This document shows positions 56,972 through 64,000 of a stretch of DNA of 64,000 nucleotides, in pieces. The stretch comes from JADCGM01 sp943370355. GTDB taxonomy: Bacteria > Pseudomonadota > Alphaproteobacteria > Sphingomonadales > Sphingomonadaceae. The notes under the pieces are model-generated. The model saw only the letters and a program-made list of their open reading frames with translations, had not been told where the DNA came from and searched no databases. Each line of letters starts with the position of its first letter. Positions within the stretch are counted from its first letter, which is position 1. The translations under genes and the position numbers were made by a program. The DNA lies in contig CALRQP020000013.1 of NCBI GenBank assembly GCA_943370355.1, forward strand, positions 24,709 to 88,708. Reading direction: 5' to 3'.

Positions 56972-57028
56972 GAATGTAGAGAGGGAGCGGTGACCTGGCT
57001 AGCCTCCAAACATCGAAGGAGATGAATC

Positions 57029-57406
57029 ATGCGCTTGCCAAAGACCATTCTCGCCGCCGCAGCGATGTTCGCGATCGCCGCGCCCGTGGTTGCGGAACCG
57101 GTGGCCGTCCTCGTGGCGATCCCGATCCCGGCGCAATTGCCCGAGGCGAAACTGCGCCAGCTGTTCGAACAGTCGGAACCGCAATTCCGCGTGCTGCCAG
57201 GCCTGATCCGCAAATATTATACGATCGGCGACGACCACCGCGCGGGCGGTATCTACCTGTGGCGCAGCCGTGCTGCTGCCGAGGCCTGGTACACCGACGC
57301 TTGGAAGGCGGGTGTTCTCAAACAATGGGGCCAGCCGGCCAGCGTCACCTATTTTGCGGTCCCTGTTGTCCTCGAAGGGACCAACGTGGCAGCCGGTGCC
57401 GAATAA
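57029..57406 (+). CDS. exported YdhR/monooxygenase-like small protein
   Basis: A 125-residue protein with a signal peptide (MRLPKTILAAAAMFAIAAPV, cleavage near VVAEP). The mature part resembles the ferredoxin-like dimeric alpha/beta barrel of YdhR-type putative monooxygenases (LRQLFEQSEPQFRVLPGLIR, IYLWRSRAAAEAWYTDAW). A strong AAGGAG precedes the ATG. The dehydrogenase gene begins at the base after its stop, so the two form an operon probably under the divergent LysR. Export of this domain is unusual and its activity is not known. Confidence 0.8.
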   Translation: MRLPKTILAAAAMFAIAAPVVAEPVAVLVAIPIPAQLPEAKLRQLFEQSEPQFRVLPGLIRKYYTIGDDHRAGGIYLWRSRAAAEAWYTDAWKAGVLKQWGQPASVTYFAVPVVLEGTNVAAGAE

Positions 57407-58432
57407 GTGCGCCAGCTGACCTTCCTGCGGCCGGGGGCATTCGAATGGCGTGATGTCCCCGCGCCGCGCCTGACCTGCGATACTGACGCGATCGTCCGGC
57501 CGATCGCCGTCGCGCGGTGCGATCTCGACCTGTACATCGCGACGGGCGTCGTGCGCTTTGCGGGGCCGATCGCGTTCGGCCATGAAGCTGTCGCCGAAGT
57601 TGTCGAGGCCGGCGACGCTGCGGGGGTCGCGCCCGGAACCAAGGTCGTCGTGCCATTCCAGCTTTCATGCGGGCGCTGCGACAATTGCCGGCGCGGCTTT
57701 ACCGGGACCTGCGAGGCCTATCCATGGCTGACGGCCTATGGTCTGGCACGTCCCGGGGCTCTCGATCGTGGCGGCGCGCTGTCCGATCTCATGCATGTGC
57801 CATTTGCGGATCATATGCTGGTGCCGCTGCCGGCGGGCGTCGATCCGGTCGCCGCTGCAAGCGCGGCAGACAATATCCCGGACGGCTGGCGTGCCGTCGC
57901 ACCGCAGCTCGCCGAGCGGCCCGGCGCAAGCGTGCTCGTGATCGGCGGCTTGGCGCAGAGCGTCGCGCTTTATGCGGCAGGCGCGGCGGTCGCGTTGGGG
58001 GCGGGTCGCGTACTCTATCTCGATGACGATGCCGGGCGGCGCGAACGGGCGCTCAGTCTCGGCGCGGCGGCACAGCCGCTGGCGCTTGCCGAGGGGCGGT
58101 CGCCGGAGGAGCAGTTTGAGATCGTCGTTGAGGGCGCTGGTACGCCGGAGGCGCTGGCGTACGCGGTGCGCTCGACGGCGCGAAACGGCCGGTTGACCAG
58201 TGTCTCCATCCACCTGTCGCAGACGACGCCGGTGCCGCTGACCGAGGCCTATTATAAGGGCCTGCGCTTTGAGACGGGCCGTGTCGACGCACGGGCGCGG
58301 CTTCCGGCCGTGCTCGACTGCATCGCCTGCGGTGGCCTGCATCCCGAGCATGTCACGCACCGCGTGCTGCCGTTCGCCAAGGCAGGCGACGCGATGGCCG
58401 ATCCGGGCCCGAAGCTCGTGTTTGTCCCTTAG
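57407..58432 (+). CDS. zinc-containing alcohol dehydrogenase family protein
   Basis: A 341-residue medium-chain dehydrogenase. GroES-like N-terminal domain with the catalytic-zinc His-Glu pair (FGHEAVAEV), the structural-zinc cysteines in SCGRCDNCRRGFTGTC, and the Rossmann domain (ASVLVIGGLAQSVALYAAGA). The expected catalytic Cys about position 37 is in VARCDLDLY. The nucleotide loop GGLAQ departs from the usual GxGxxG, so cofactor binding may differ. It starts at a GTG directly after the stop of the preceding gene. It ends 4 bases into the opposing Mth938-like gene. Confidence 0.88.
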   Translation: MRQLTFLRPGAFEWRDVPAPRLTCDTDAIVRPIAVARCDLDLYIATGVVRFAGPIAFGHEAVAEVVEAGDAAGVAPGTKVVVPFQLSCGRCDNCRRGFTGTCEAYPWLTAYGLARPGALDRGGALSDLMHVPFADHMLVPLPAGVDPVAAASAADNIPDGWRAVAPQLAERPGASVLVIGGLAQSVALYAAGAAVALGAGRVLYLDDDAGRRERALSLGAAAQPLALAEGRSPEEQFEIVVEGAGTPEALAYAVRSTARNGRLTSVSIHLSQTTPVPLTEAYYKGLRFETGRVDARARLPAVLDCIACGGLHPEHVTHRVLPFAKAGDAMADPGPKLVFVP

Positions 58433-58797
58433 GCCGCTATCGGCATGAGCGCCGCGCCGACGCGTCGGCCTTCGTTCGCCAGCACGGTGTAGGTCCGAGC
58501 TGCGGCACGCGAGTCCATGAACTCGGCCGAAATGCCGCGCACCCGTAGTGCGGCCATCAGCCTGACATCGGGCCGCGGCATCGTCGCGCCGCCGCCGATC
58601 AGTAGCACTTCTACATTGTCGGACGTCAGGCTGGCGAAGTCAGCTTCGCTGATCCCAGCGAGTTCGCTGACGCCGTCCGGGGTCACCAGCACGCCACCCG
58701 GCCAATGCTGCCCCGACACACGCCAGCCTGACGGCGTATAGCCCTGGATAACCGGCACACCCGCCGGGCCGCTCTGCTGTTCGAAGCGCGGGGGCAT
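58429..58797 (-). CDS. Mth938-like domain (NDUFAF3/DUF498) protein
   Basis: A 122-residue protein of the Mth938/NDUFAF3 fold. Visible pattern: IQGYTPSGWRVSGQHWPGGV, then VEVLLIGGGATMPRPDVRL and the tail AARTYTVLANEGRRVGAALM. Its human relative assembles respiratory complex I; the bacterial role is unknown. In alphaproteobacteria it often follows secF, as here: ATG overlaps the secF stop as ATGA, so it is part of the yajC-secD-secF unit. Confidence 0.85.
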   Translation of the reverse strand: MPPRFEQQSGPAGVPVIQGYTPSGWRVSGQHWPGGVLVTPDGVSELAGISEADFASLTSDNVEVLLIGGGATMPRPDVRLMAALRVRGISAEFMDSRAAARTYTVLANEGRRVGAALMPIAA

Positions 58798-59756
58798 CAG
58801 CCCTTGCGCGGTGCGATCCGCTCGCCCTTGGGTTCCGCTTCGGGAACGAAGGTCGCCGGCCCGACGCCAAGCCAGATCAGGATCGGTGCCGCGACGTAGA
58901 TCGACGAATAGGTGCCGATGAAAATGCCGAGCAGCATCGCGACCGAGAAGCCGAAGATCACCTCGCCGCCGAGGAACACAAGGCTCGACAGTGCGATGAT
59001 CATCGACAGCGACGTGACCATCGTCCGCGCGAGCATTTCGTTGACGGTGAGGTCGAGCAGCGGCTCGATGTCCATCTTGCGGTATTTGCGCAGATTTTCG
59101 CGCACCCGGTCGTAGACGACGATCGTGTCATTCAGCGAATAGCCGATGATTGTCAGGATCGCCGCGACGACGTTCAGATTGAACTCGATACGGGTCAGCG
59201 AGAAGAAGCCCAGCGTGATCACCACGTCGTGGAACAGCGAGAACAGCGCGCCGACGCCGAACTGCCATTCGAAGCGGAACCAGATGTAGAGCGCGACCGC
59301 CCCCATCGCGATGAGTGCCGCGAGCGCGCCGGCGGTGATCAGCTCGCCCGACACCTTGCCGCTGACCGTCTCGACGCGCCGGAATTTCGCGTCGGCGTGG
59401 TTGGCCTTGATCGTCGATTCGACCTTGGCAACGACACGCTGCACGGCGGCCTCGTCGCCATCCTTGGGCAGCGGCAGGCGGATCGACACATTGTTGGCGC
59501 TGCCGAACTGCTGCAGCGAGGATTCGCCGAGGTTCAGATTGTTGACCGATGACCGCAGCTCATCGAGCGGCGCCGGCCGTTCGAAGCCGACTTCCATCAT
59601 CAGCCCGCCCGAGAAATCGACGCCATAGTTCAGGCCGCGCACGACGAGCAGCGCGATCGAGGCGATGACCAGCGCCATCGTCAGCCCGAACGCCCACCAG
59701 CGCAGCTTCAGGAACTGGATGTTGGTGCCGTCGGGGATGAGTTTCAGCAGACGCAT
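58797..59756 (-). CDS. secF: protein translocase subunit SecF
   Basis: A 319-residue inner-membrane protein with six transmembrane helices. The conserved opening YGVDFSGGLMMEVGFERP and the segment ILTIIGYSLNDTIVVYDRVR with helix-4 D-R are clear. With SecD it uses the proton gradient to pull exported proteins through SecYEG. The secD stop is 9 bases upstream. Length matches the family. Confidence 0.96.
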   Translation of the reverse strand: MRLLKLIPDGTNIQFLKLRWWAFGLTMALVIASIALLVVRGLNYGVDFSGGLMMEVGFERPAPLDELRSSVNNLNLGESSLQQFGSANNVSIRLPLPKDGDEAAVQRVVAKVESTIKANHADAKFRRVETVSGKVSGELITAGALAALIAMGAVALYIWFRFEWQFGVGALFSLFHDVVITLGFFSLTRIEFNLNVVAAILTIIGYSLNDTIVVYDRVRENLRKYRKMDIEPLLDLTVNEMLARTMVTSLSMIIALSSLVFLGGEVIFGFSVAMLLGIFIGTYSSIYVAAPILIWLGVGPATFVPEAEPKGERIAPRKG

Positions 59757-59765
59757 GACAGAGTC

Positions 59766-61355
59766 CTACAGAACCAGCGCCGTGGGCCGCTTGCGGCGCA
59801 ACCAGCTGGCCGCGAGCATGCGGGTGAAAGTGACGGCGGTGAACACCGAGGTGACGATGCCGATCGTCAGCACCACGCCAAAACCTTTGACCGGGCCCGA
59901 GCCGAACGAGATCATCACGACGGCGGCAATGACGTTACAGAAATTGGCGTCGAAAATGGTGCGGCTCGCTTCGCGGTAGCCGGTCTCGATCGAATGGACG
60001 ACGTTCCGCCCCTTGCGCAATTCCTCGCGGATGCGCTCGTTGATCAGCACGTTCGCATCGACCGCCGCTCCGATGGTCAAAACGAGGCCGGCGATGCCCG
60101 GGAGCGTCAACGTCGCCCCGGTCAGCGACATGACGGCAAGGATTAGCGTGACGTTGAACAGCAGCGCGATGTTCGCATAAACGCCGAACCGGCCATAGGT
60201 CATCAGCATGAACACCGCGACCGCGAGGACCGCCACGCCTGACGCGATCGCACCCGCGCGGATCGAGTCAGCGCCAAGATCTGGCCCAACAGTCCGCTCC
60301 TCGATGACATTGAGCTTCACCGGCAGCGCACCTGAGCGCAGCTGGACTGCGAACACCGTGGCGCTCTCGACAGTGTAATTGCCGCTGATCTGACCGCTGC
60401 CACCGAGGATCGGCTCGTTGATATTCGGGGCCGAGATCACCTGATTGTCGATGATGATCGCGAACGGCTTGCCGACATTTTCCTGCGTCACGCGCGCGAA
60501 GCGCTTGGCACCGACCGAGTTGAACTTGAAGCTGACGACCGCGTCGCCATTCTGCCCGAAATCCTGACGCGCATCGGTCAGCTGGTCGCCGGTGATGATG
60601 GCGCGCCGCTTCACGACGGTGTAGCCGCCGCCGACATTGGCGAGGATCTGGCTGCCCACCGGCGCACGGCCCTTGGCGACTTCCGCCGGGTCCGCACCGA
60701 GATCGACGAGCTTGAATTCGAGCTTTGCGGTCTTGCCGATCAGTGCCTTCAGACCGCTCGGGTCCTGCAGGCCGGGCACCTGCACGACGATGCGGTTGCT
60801 GCCCTGGCGGATGATCGTCGGCTCGCGCGTCCCGACCGCGTCGACGCGGCGGCGGATGACTTCAACGGCCTGATCCATCGCGCGGGTGATACCGTCGGCG
60901 ACGCCCGCGTCGGTCGGCGTCAGTACGATACGGTTGCCGTCGACGACGGACACGTCGATGTCGCGGTTGCCGGTCACGCCGATCGGCTTCGACAGGCCGC
61001 GCATGAGTTCGACCGTACGGTCGACGTCAGCGACATTGCGCACGAGGAAGCTGAGCTTGCCGCCGGCGGTCGAGAGATCGCCATATCCGATGCGCGGATC
61101 GGCATCGCGGAGTTCGGTTTTCACCGAGTCCTCAAGCGTGTCGATCTGCTGCTTGCGCACATCGACGGTTTCCGCCTCGAGCAGCAGATGGCTGCCGCCG
61201 CGAAGGTCGAGCCCGAGGTTCAGCTGGTTCTTCGGCAGGACCGAGGGCCAGCTGGCGACGGTCGTCTCTGGAAAGAAGTTCGGGACGGCGAACAGGACGG
61301 CAAATGCCAATGCGGCAAATACGCCCCAGACCTTCCAACGCGGGAAATCGAGCAT
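59766..61355 (-). CDS. secD: protein translocase subunit SecD
   Basis: A 529-residue inner-membrane protein: one N-terminal helix, the periplasmic P1 domain opened by the conserved GLDLRGGSHLLLEAE, and five further helices with TLPGIAGLVLTIGAAVDANV and LINERIREELRKG. It works with SecF and YajC. The order yajC-secD-secF on one strand, with gaps of 6 and 9 bases, shows one operon. The exoproteins of this window pass through Sec, so this block is relevant to them. Confidence 0.96.
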   Translation of the reverse strand: MLDFPRWKVWGVFAALAFAVLFAVPNFFPETTVASWPSVLPKNQLNLGLDLRGGSHLLLEAETVDVRKQQIDTLEDSVKTELRDADPRIGYGDLSTAGGKLSFLVRNVADVDRTVELMRGLSKPIGVTGNRDIDVSVVDGNRIVLTPTDAGVADGITRAMDQAVEVIRRRVDAVGTREPTIIRQGSNRIVVQVPGLQDPSGLKALIGKTAKLEFKLVDLGADPAEVAKGRAPVGSQILANVGGGYTVVKRRAIITGDQLTDARQDFGQNGDAVVSFKFNSVGAKRFARVTQENVGKPFAIIIDNQVISAPNINEPILGGSGQISGNYTVESATVFAVQLRSGALPVKLNVIEERTVGPDLGADSIRAGAIASGVAVLAVAVFMLMTYGRFGVYANIALLFNVTLILAVMSLTGATLTLPGIAGLVLTIGAAVDANVLINERIREELRKGRNVVHSIETGYREASRTIFDANFCNVIAAVVMISFGSGPVKGFGVVLTIGIVTSVFTAVTFTRMLAASWLRRKRPTALVL

Positions 61356-61361
61356 TTACGC

Positions 61362-61706
61362 TTACTTCGCCGTGTCGTTGGCGGCGGCACCCACCGGCAG
61401 GCGCACGTCGGAAAGCGTGCCCTTGACGACCTTGATCTTCACCGTCGGCGCGATCTCGATCTCGACTTCACCGTCCATGACGCGGGTGACCTTGCCGACG
61501 ATACCGCCGCCGGTGACGACGGTGTCGCCCTTTTTCACGGCATCGATCATCGCCTTGTGTGCCTTCATGCGCTGCTGCTGCGGACGAATCATCAGGAAGT
61601 AGAAAATGACGAAAATGAAGATCAGCGGGGCGAACTGGATGATCGCACTCGTCGCACCGCCGGCTGGGCCCGCCGCCGTCTGGGCATAGGCCGGGTTGAT
61701 CCACAT
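61362..61706 (-). CDS. yajC: preprotein translocase subunit YajC
   Basis: A 114-residue protein with one transmembrane helix (IIQFAPLIFIFVIFYFLMI) followed by RPQQQRMKAHKAMIDAVKKG and GDTVVTGGGIVGKVTRV, the YajC signature. The start ATG at 61706 gives the normal short N-terminus. First gene of the secretion operon; secD follows after 6 bases. Divergent from the DUF815 ATPase. Confidence 0.95.
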   Translation of the reverse strand: MWINPAYAQTAAGPAGGATSAIIQFAPLIFIFVIFYFLMIRPQQQRMKAHKAMIDAVKKGDTVVTGGGIVGKVTRVMDGEVEIEIAPTVKIKVVKGTLSDVRLPVGAAANDTAK

Positions 61707-61776
61707 CTTGTTACGCTTTCCGCTTGATTGGCAGTCGATCTGGCGCGCTTCTATACAAATGCAAGTGAACGACGCA

Positions 61777-62625
61777 ATGATTCCCCCCGGCAGCGGCCTT
61801 GCCGACACACTTGCGCGCATTGTCGATGCGCTGGAGCGGCTCGCGCCGGCGGGGTCCGGCGACGCCGATCCCGCGGCGGGCGACGCCTTTGTGTGGACGG
61901 GGTCGCACCTGCGCGCTGTCGCCTTCCCGCCGGTCCGTCCGTTGCCGTTGCTGCTCGGCATCGAAGCGCAGAAGGAGGCACTGCTGACCAATGCCGAGCG
62001 CCATGCGGCAGGTCTGCCCGCGCATGACGTGCTGCTCTGGGGCTCGCGCGGCATGGGCAAGAGCGCGCTGGTGAAAGCCGTCGTCGCCGACCTGCGCAGC
62101 CGCGGCATCGATCTCGCACTCATCGAGGTCGCGCGCGCTGACATTGGTACGCTTCCGGCGCTGTTCCGGCGCCTCGCCGCCGCCGACAGGCGCTTCCTGC
62201 TGTTCTGCGACGACCTGTCCTTCGAGGCCGACGAGCATGATTACAAAGCGCTGCGCTCAGTTCTCGAAGGCGGCATCGAGGAGCGCCCCGCCAATTGCCG
62301 CCTCGTTGTCACATCGAACCGCCGCCACCTGGTGCCGCGCGAACATGCCGAGGCGGAGGCGGCGAATGCGATCAATGCCCGCGATGTGCTCGACGACCGC
62401 CTCGCACTCGCCGACCGCTTCGGCCTGTCGCTCGGCTTCCACAATTGCGACCAGCCGACTTATCTGGCGATCGTCGCAGCCTATGCCGAGGCGTTCGGGC
62501 TGCCGTTCGACGAGCAGGCAGCGCTGAGCTGGGCAACGGGACGCGGCGCGCGCTCGGGCCGGGTGGCGTGGCAGTACACCCAAGAGGTTGCCGGACAATC
62601 GGGCAAGGTCCTCGGCGGGCGCTGA
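61777..62625 (+). CDS. DUF815 AAA-type ATP-binding protein
   Basis: A 282-residue ATPase of the DUF815 family. Walker A LLWGSRGMGKSALV (about residues 86-99) and Walker B LLFCDDLSFE (about 141-150) are clear, and LVVTSNRRHLVPRE resembles sensor 1. Function unknown; the family is often next to yajC in sphingomonads. Two starts are possible: ATG at 61777, chosen, or ATG at 61759, adding six residues. TATACA directly precedes 61759 and may be a -10 element, which would make 61777 the real start. It ends 5 bases before the putA stop, tail to tail. Confidence 0.85.
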   Translation: MIPPGSGLADTLARIVDALERLAPAGSGDADPAAGDAFVWTGSHLRAVAFPPVRPLPLLLGIEAQKEALLTNAERHAAGLPAHDVLLWGSRGMGKSALVKAVVADLRSRGIDLALIEVARADIGTLPALFRRLAAADRRFLLFCDDLSFEADEHDYKALRSVLEGGIEERPANCRLVVTSNRRHLVPREHAEAEAANAINARDVLDDRLALADRFGLSLGFHNCDQPTYLAIVAAYAEAFGLPFDEQAALSWATGRGARSGRVAWQYTQEVAGQSGKVLGGR

Positions 62626-62630
62626 GCGGA

Positions 62631-64000
62631 CTAGAAGCCGATGTCGTCGATGCTGAGCAGGCTGGCGTTGCCGCCGGCGCTGGTCGTGTCGATGCTGACG
62701 GTGCGTTCGACGGCGAAGCGGGGGAGGTAGTGCGGGCCGCCGGCCTTGGGGCCGGTGCCGCTGAGCCCTTCACCACCGAAAGGTTGCGAGCCGACCACCG
62801 CGCCGATCATCGAGCGGTTGATGTAGAGATTGCCGACATGCGCCGCATCGATGACGCGGTCGGCGGAGCCGGCGATGCGGCTGTGCAGGCCCATGGTCAG
62901 GCCGTAGCCGCTCGCGTTGATGCGCTGGACGGTCGCTTCGAGCTCGCCCGACTTGAAGGTGGTGACGTGGAGCAGCGGGCCGAACCATTCCTGGCTGAGA
63001 GCCTCGACCGTGTCCAAGCGGATGATCGTCGGGGCGACGAAATTGCCGGCGGCGGGGGCGGCGATGCTGTGGACCCAGCGGTCGCGTGACTGTTGGCGGT
63101 AGGTTTCGAGACGGTCGTGGGCGGCGGCGTCGATGACCGGGCCGACATCGGTGCGGATGTCGCCGGGTTCGCCGACGATCAGCGTGTCCATCGCGCCCTT
63201 GAGCATGTCGAGCGTGCGCTCGGCGATCTCCTCCTGCAGCAAGAGCAGACGCAGCGCCGAACAGCGCTGCCCGGCGGAGCGGAAGGCCGAGGTCACGACA
63301 TCGGCGACGACCTGTTCGGGCAGCGCGGTCGAGTCGACGAGCATCGCGTTGAGACCGCCGGTTTCGGCGATGAGCGGGACAATGGGTCGGCTGTCATCCT
63401 CGAGCAGGGTGCGGGCGATGGCGCGGGCGGTCGCGGTCGAGCCGGTGAAGGCGACACCGGCGACGCGCGCGTCGGCGACGAGGGCGCGGCCGACGTCGGG
63501 GCCGCCGATGGCGAGCTGGAGGACGTCGCGCGGAATGCCCGCCTCGTGCGCGAGTTCGACGGCGCGGGCGGCGATGCGCGGGGTCTGCGGCGCAGGCTTG
63601 GCGACGACGCTGTTGCCGGCAGCGAGCGCGGCGGCGGCCTGGCCGAGGAAGATCGCGAGCGGGAAATTCCACGGGGCGATGCATGCGAAGACGCCGCGGC
63701 CGGCGAGGCGGAGCTCATTGCGCTCGCCGGTCGGGCCGGGGAGGGGGATGGGCTGGAACTTCGCGCGCGCCTCGATCGCATAATAGCGGCAGAAGTCGAC
63801 GGCTTCGCGCACTTCGGCGAGCGCGTCGGGGATGGTCTTGCGCGCCTCATGGACGCAGAGCGCCATGAGCTCGGTGCGGTGGGTTTCGAGCAGGTCGGCG
63901 AGGCGGTCGAGCGCAGCGGCGCGGGTCTCGACGGGGGTGGCGGACCAGGCGGGGAAGGCGGTGTGGGCGCGATCCAATTCCTCCCCCACCGGGGGAGGTG
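62631..64000 (-). CDS. putA: PutA-type L-glutamate gamma-semialdehyde dehydrogenase, C-terminal half
   Basis: Partial: the frame is open to the window edge, so 456 residues are visible and the proline dehydrogenase half lies outside. Aldehyde dehydrogenase features: CIAPWNFPLAIFLGQAAAAL (NAD site), VAFTGSTATAR (cofactor loop), ETGGLNAMLVDS (catalytic Glu), and SAGQRCSALR (catalytic Cys). It oxidises glutamate semialdehyde to glutamate, completing proline breakdown. SAGQRCSALR and the closing SIDDIGF fit PutA. A palindromic DNA element lies in the reading frame at the edge. A free-standing enzyme is possible but less likely. Confidence 0.88.
   Translation of the reverse strand, partial: PPPVGEELDRAHTAFPAWSATPVETRAAALDRLADLLETHRTELMALCVHEARKTIPDALAEVREAVDFCRYYAIEARAKFQPIPLPGPTGERNELRLAGRGVFACIAPWNFPLAIFLGQAAAALAAGNSVVAKPAPQTPRIAARAVELAHEAGIPRDVLQLAIGGPDVGRALVADARVAGVAFTGSTATARAIARTLLEDDSRPIVPLIAETGGLNAMLVDSTALPEQVVADVVTSAFRSAGQRCSALRLLLLQEEIAERTLDMLKGAMDTLIVGEPGDIRTDVGPVIDAAAHDRLETYRQQSRDRWVHSIAAPAAGNFVAPTIIRLDTVEALSQEWFGPLLHVTTFKSGELEATVQRINASGYGLTMGLHSRIAGSADRVIDAAHVGNLYINRSMIGAVVGSQPFGGEGLSGTGPKAGGPHYLPRFAVERTVSIDTTSAGGNASLLSIDDIGF
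63980..63998. repeat. GC-rich palindrome inside the putA reading frame
   Basis: CCTCCCCC (63980-63987), loop ACC, GGGGGAGG (63991-63998): a perfect 8-bp stem. On the minus strand it is read through as Pro-Pro-Pro-Val-Gly-Glu-Glu. Sequences like this usually occur between genes as extragenic palindromes; here it lies near where the two PutA domains would join. Confidence 0.6.

Overview
The window is high-GC DNA from an alphaproteobacterium, most likely a member of the Sphingomonadales. This rests on the gene families and their order: a DUF6456 protein, a PEP-CTERM protein, fused PQQ-dehydrogenase/cytochrome c, the DUF815 / yajC / secD / secF / Mth938-like block, a PutA-type aldehyde dehydrogenase, and many GTG or TTG starts with short translational overlaps. 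Genus cannot be decided from the sequence alone. No insertion sequence, phage or CRISPR array was seen.

Layout. 1-2000: edge of an XRE regulator, a PEP-CTERM exported protein, a DUF6456 protein. 2117-6591: three-gene surface-glycan operon (glycosyltransferase, UDP-galactopyranose mutase, and a glycosidase-like domain fused to an RmlD-like reductase). 6588-8570: minus-strand arsenic operon arsR-arsI-arsC-aquaporin with a repeat-rich promoter. 8643-12650: a membrane-anchored PQQ sugar dehydrogenase/cytochrome c, divergent from a TonB receptor. 12652-15051: cell-wall enzymes (DUF882/M15-like, L,D-transpeptidase, M23). 15072-18100: histone H1-like protein, Dps, ROK sugar kinase, acyltransferase 3.

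18373-50513 is the centre of the window: two tandem, paralogous two-partner secretion loci. Each has a giant exoprotein (TpsA, 5972 and 3421 residues) whose stop codon overlaps the start of its own outer-membrane transporter (TpsB, 635 and 631 residues). Both exoproteins have a signal peptide, a filamentous-haemagglutinin secretion domain, a long beta-helix-like region, an array of about 85-residue MBG-type modules and a related tail. The first has an extra block of 23 YDG-type modules in which one module class occupies every odd position and two other classes share the even positions. A secreted deacylase-like gene follows the second locus.

51686-64000: an intergenic stretch, a mini-protein made of exact 18-residue repeats with a strong terminator, tRNA-Glu(CTC), a ferredoxin-reductase-like flavoprotein, an acyl-CoA dehydrogenase pair, a LysR regulator divergent from a two-gene redox operon, the Sec-accessory block (Mth938-like, secF, secD, yajC), a DUF815 ATPase, and the C-terminal half of putA running off the right edge.

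Much of the window concerns the cell envelope: exported adhesin-like proteins, surface sugars, peptidoglycan enzymes and the SecDF-YajC export accessory. The functional link between these is inference from proximity.
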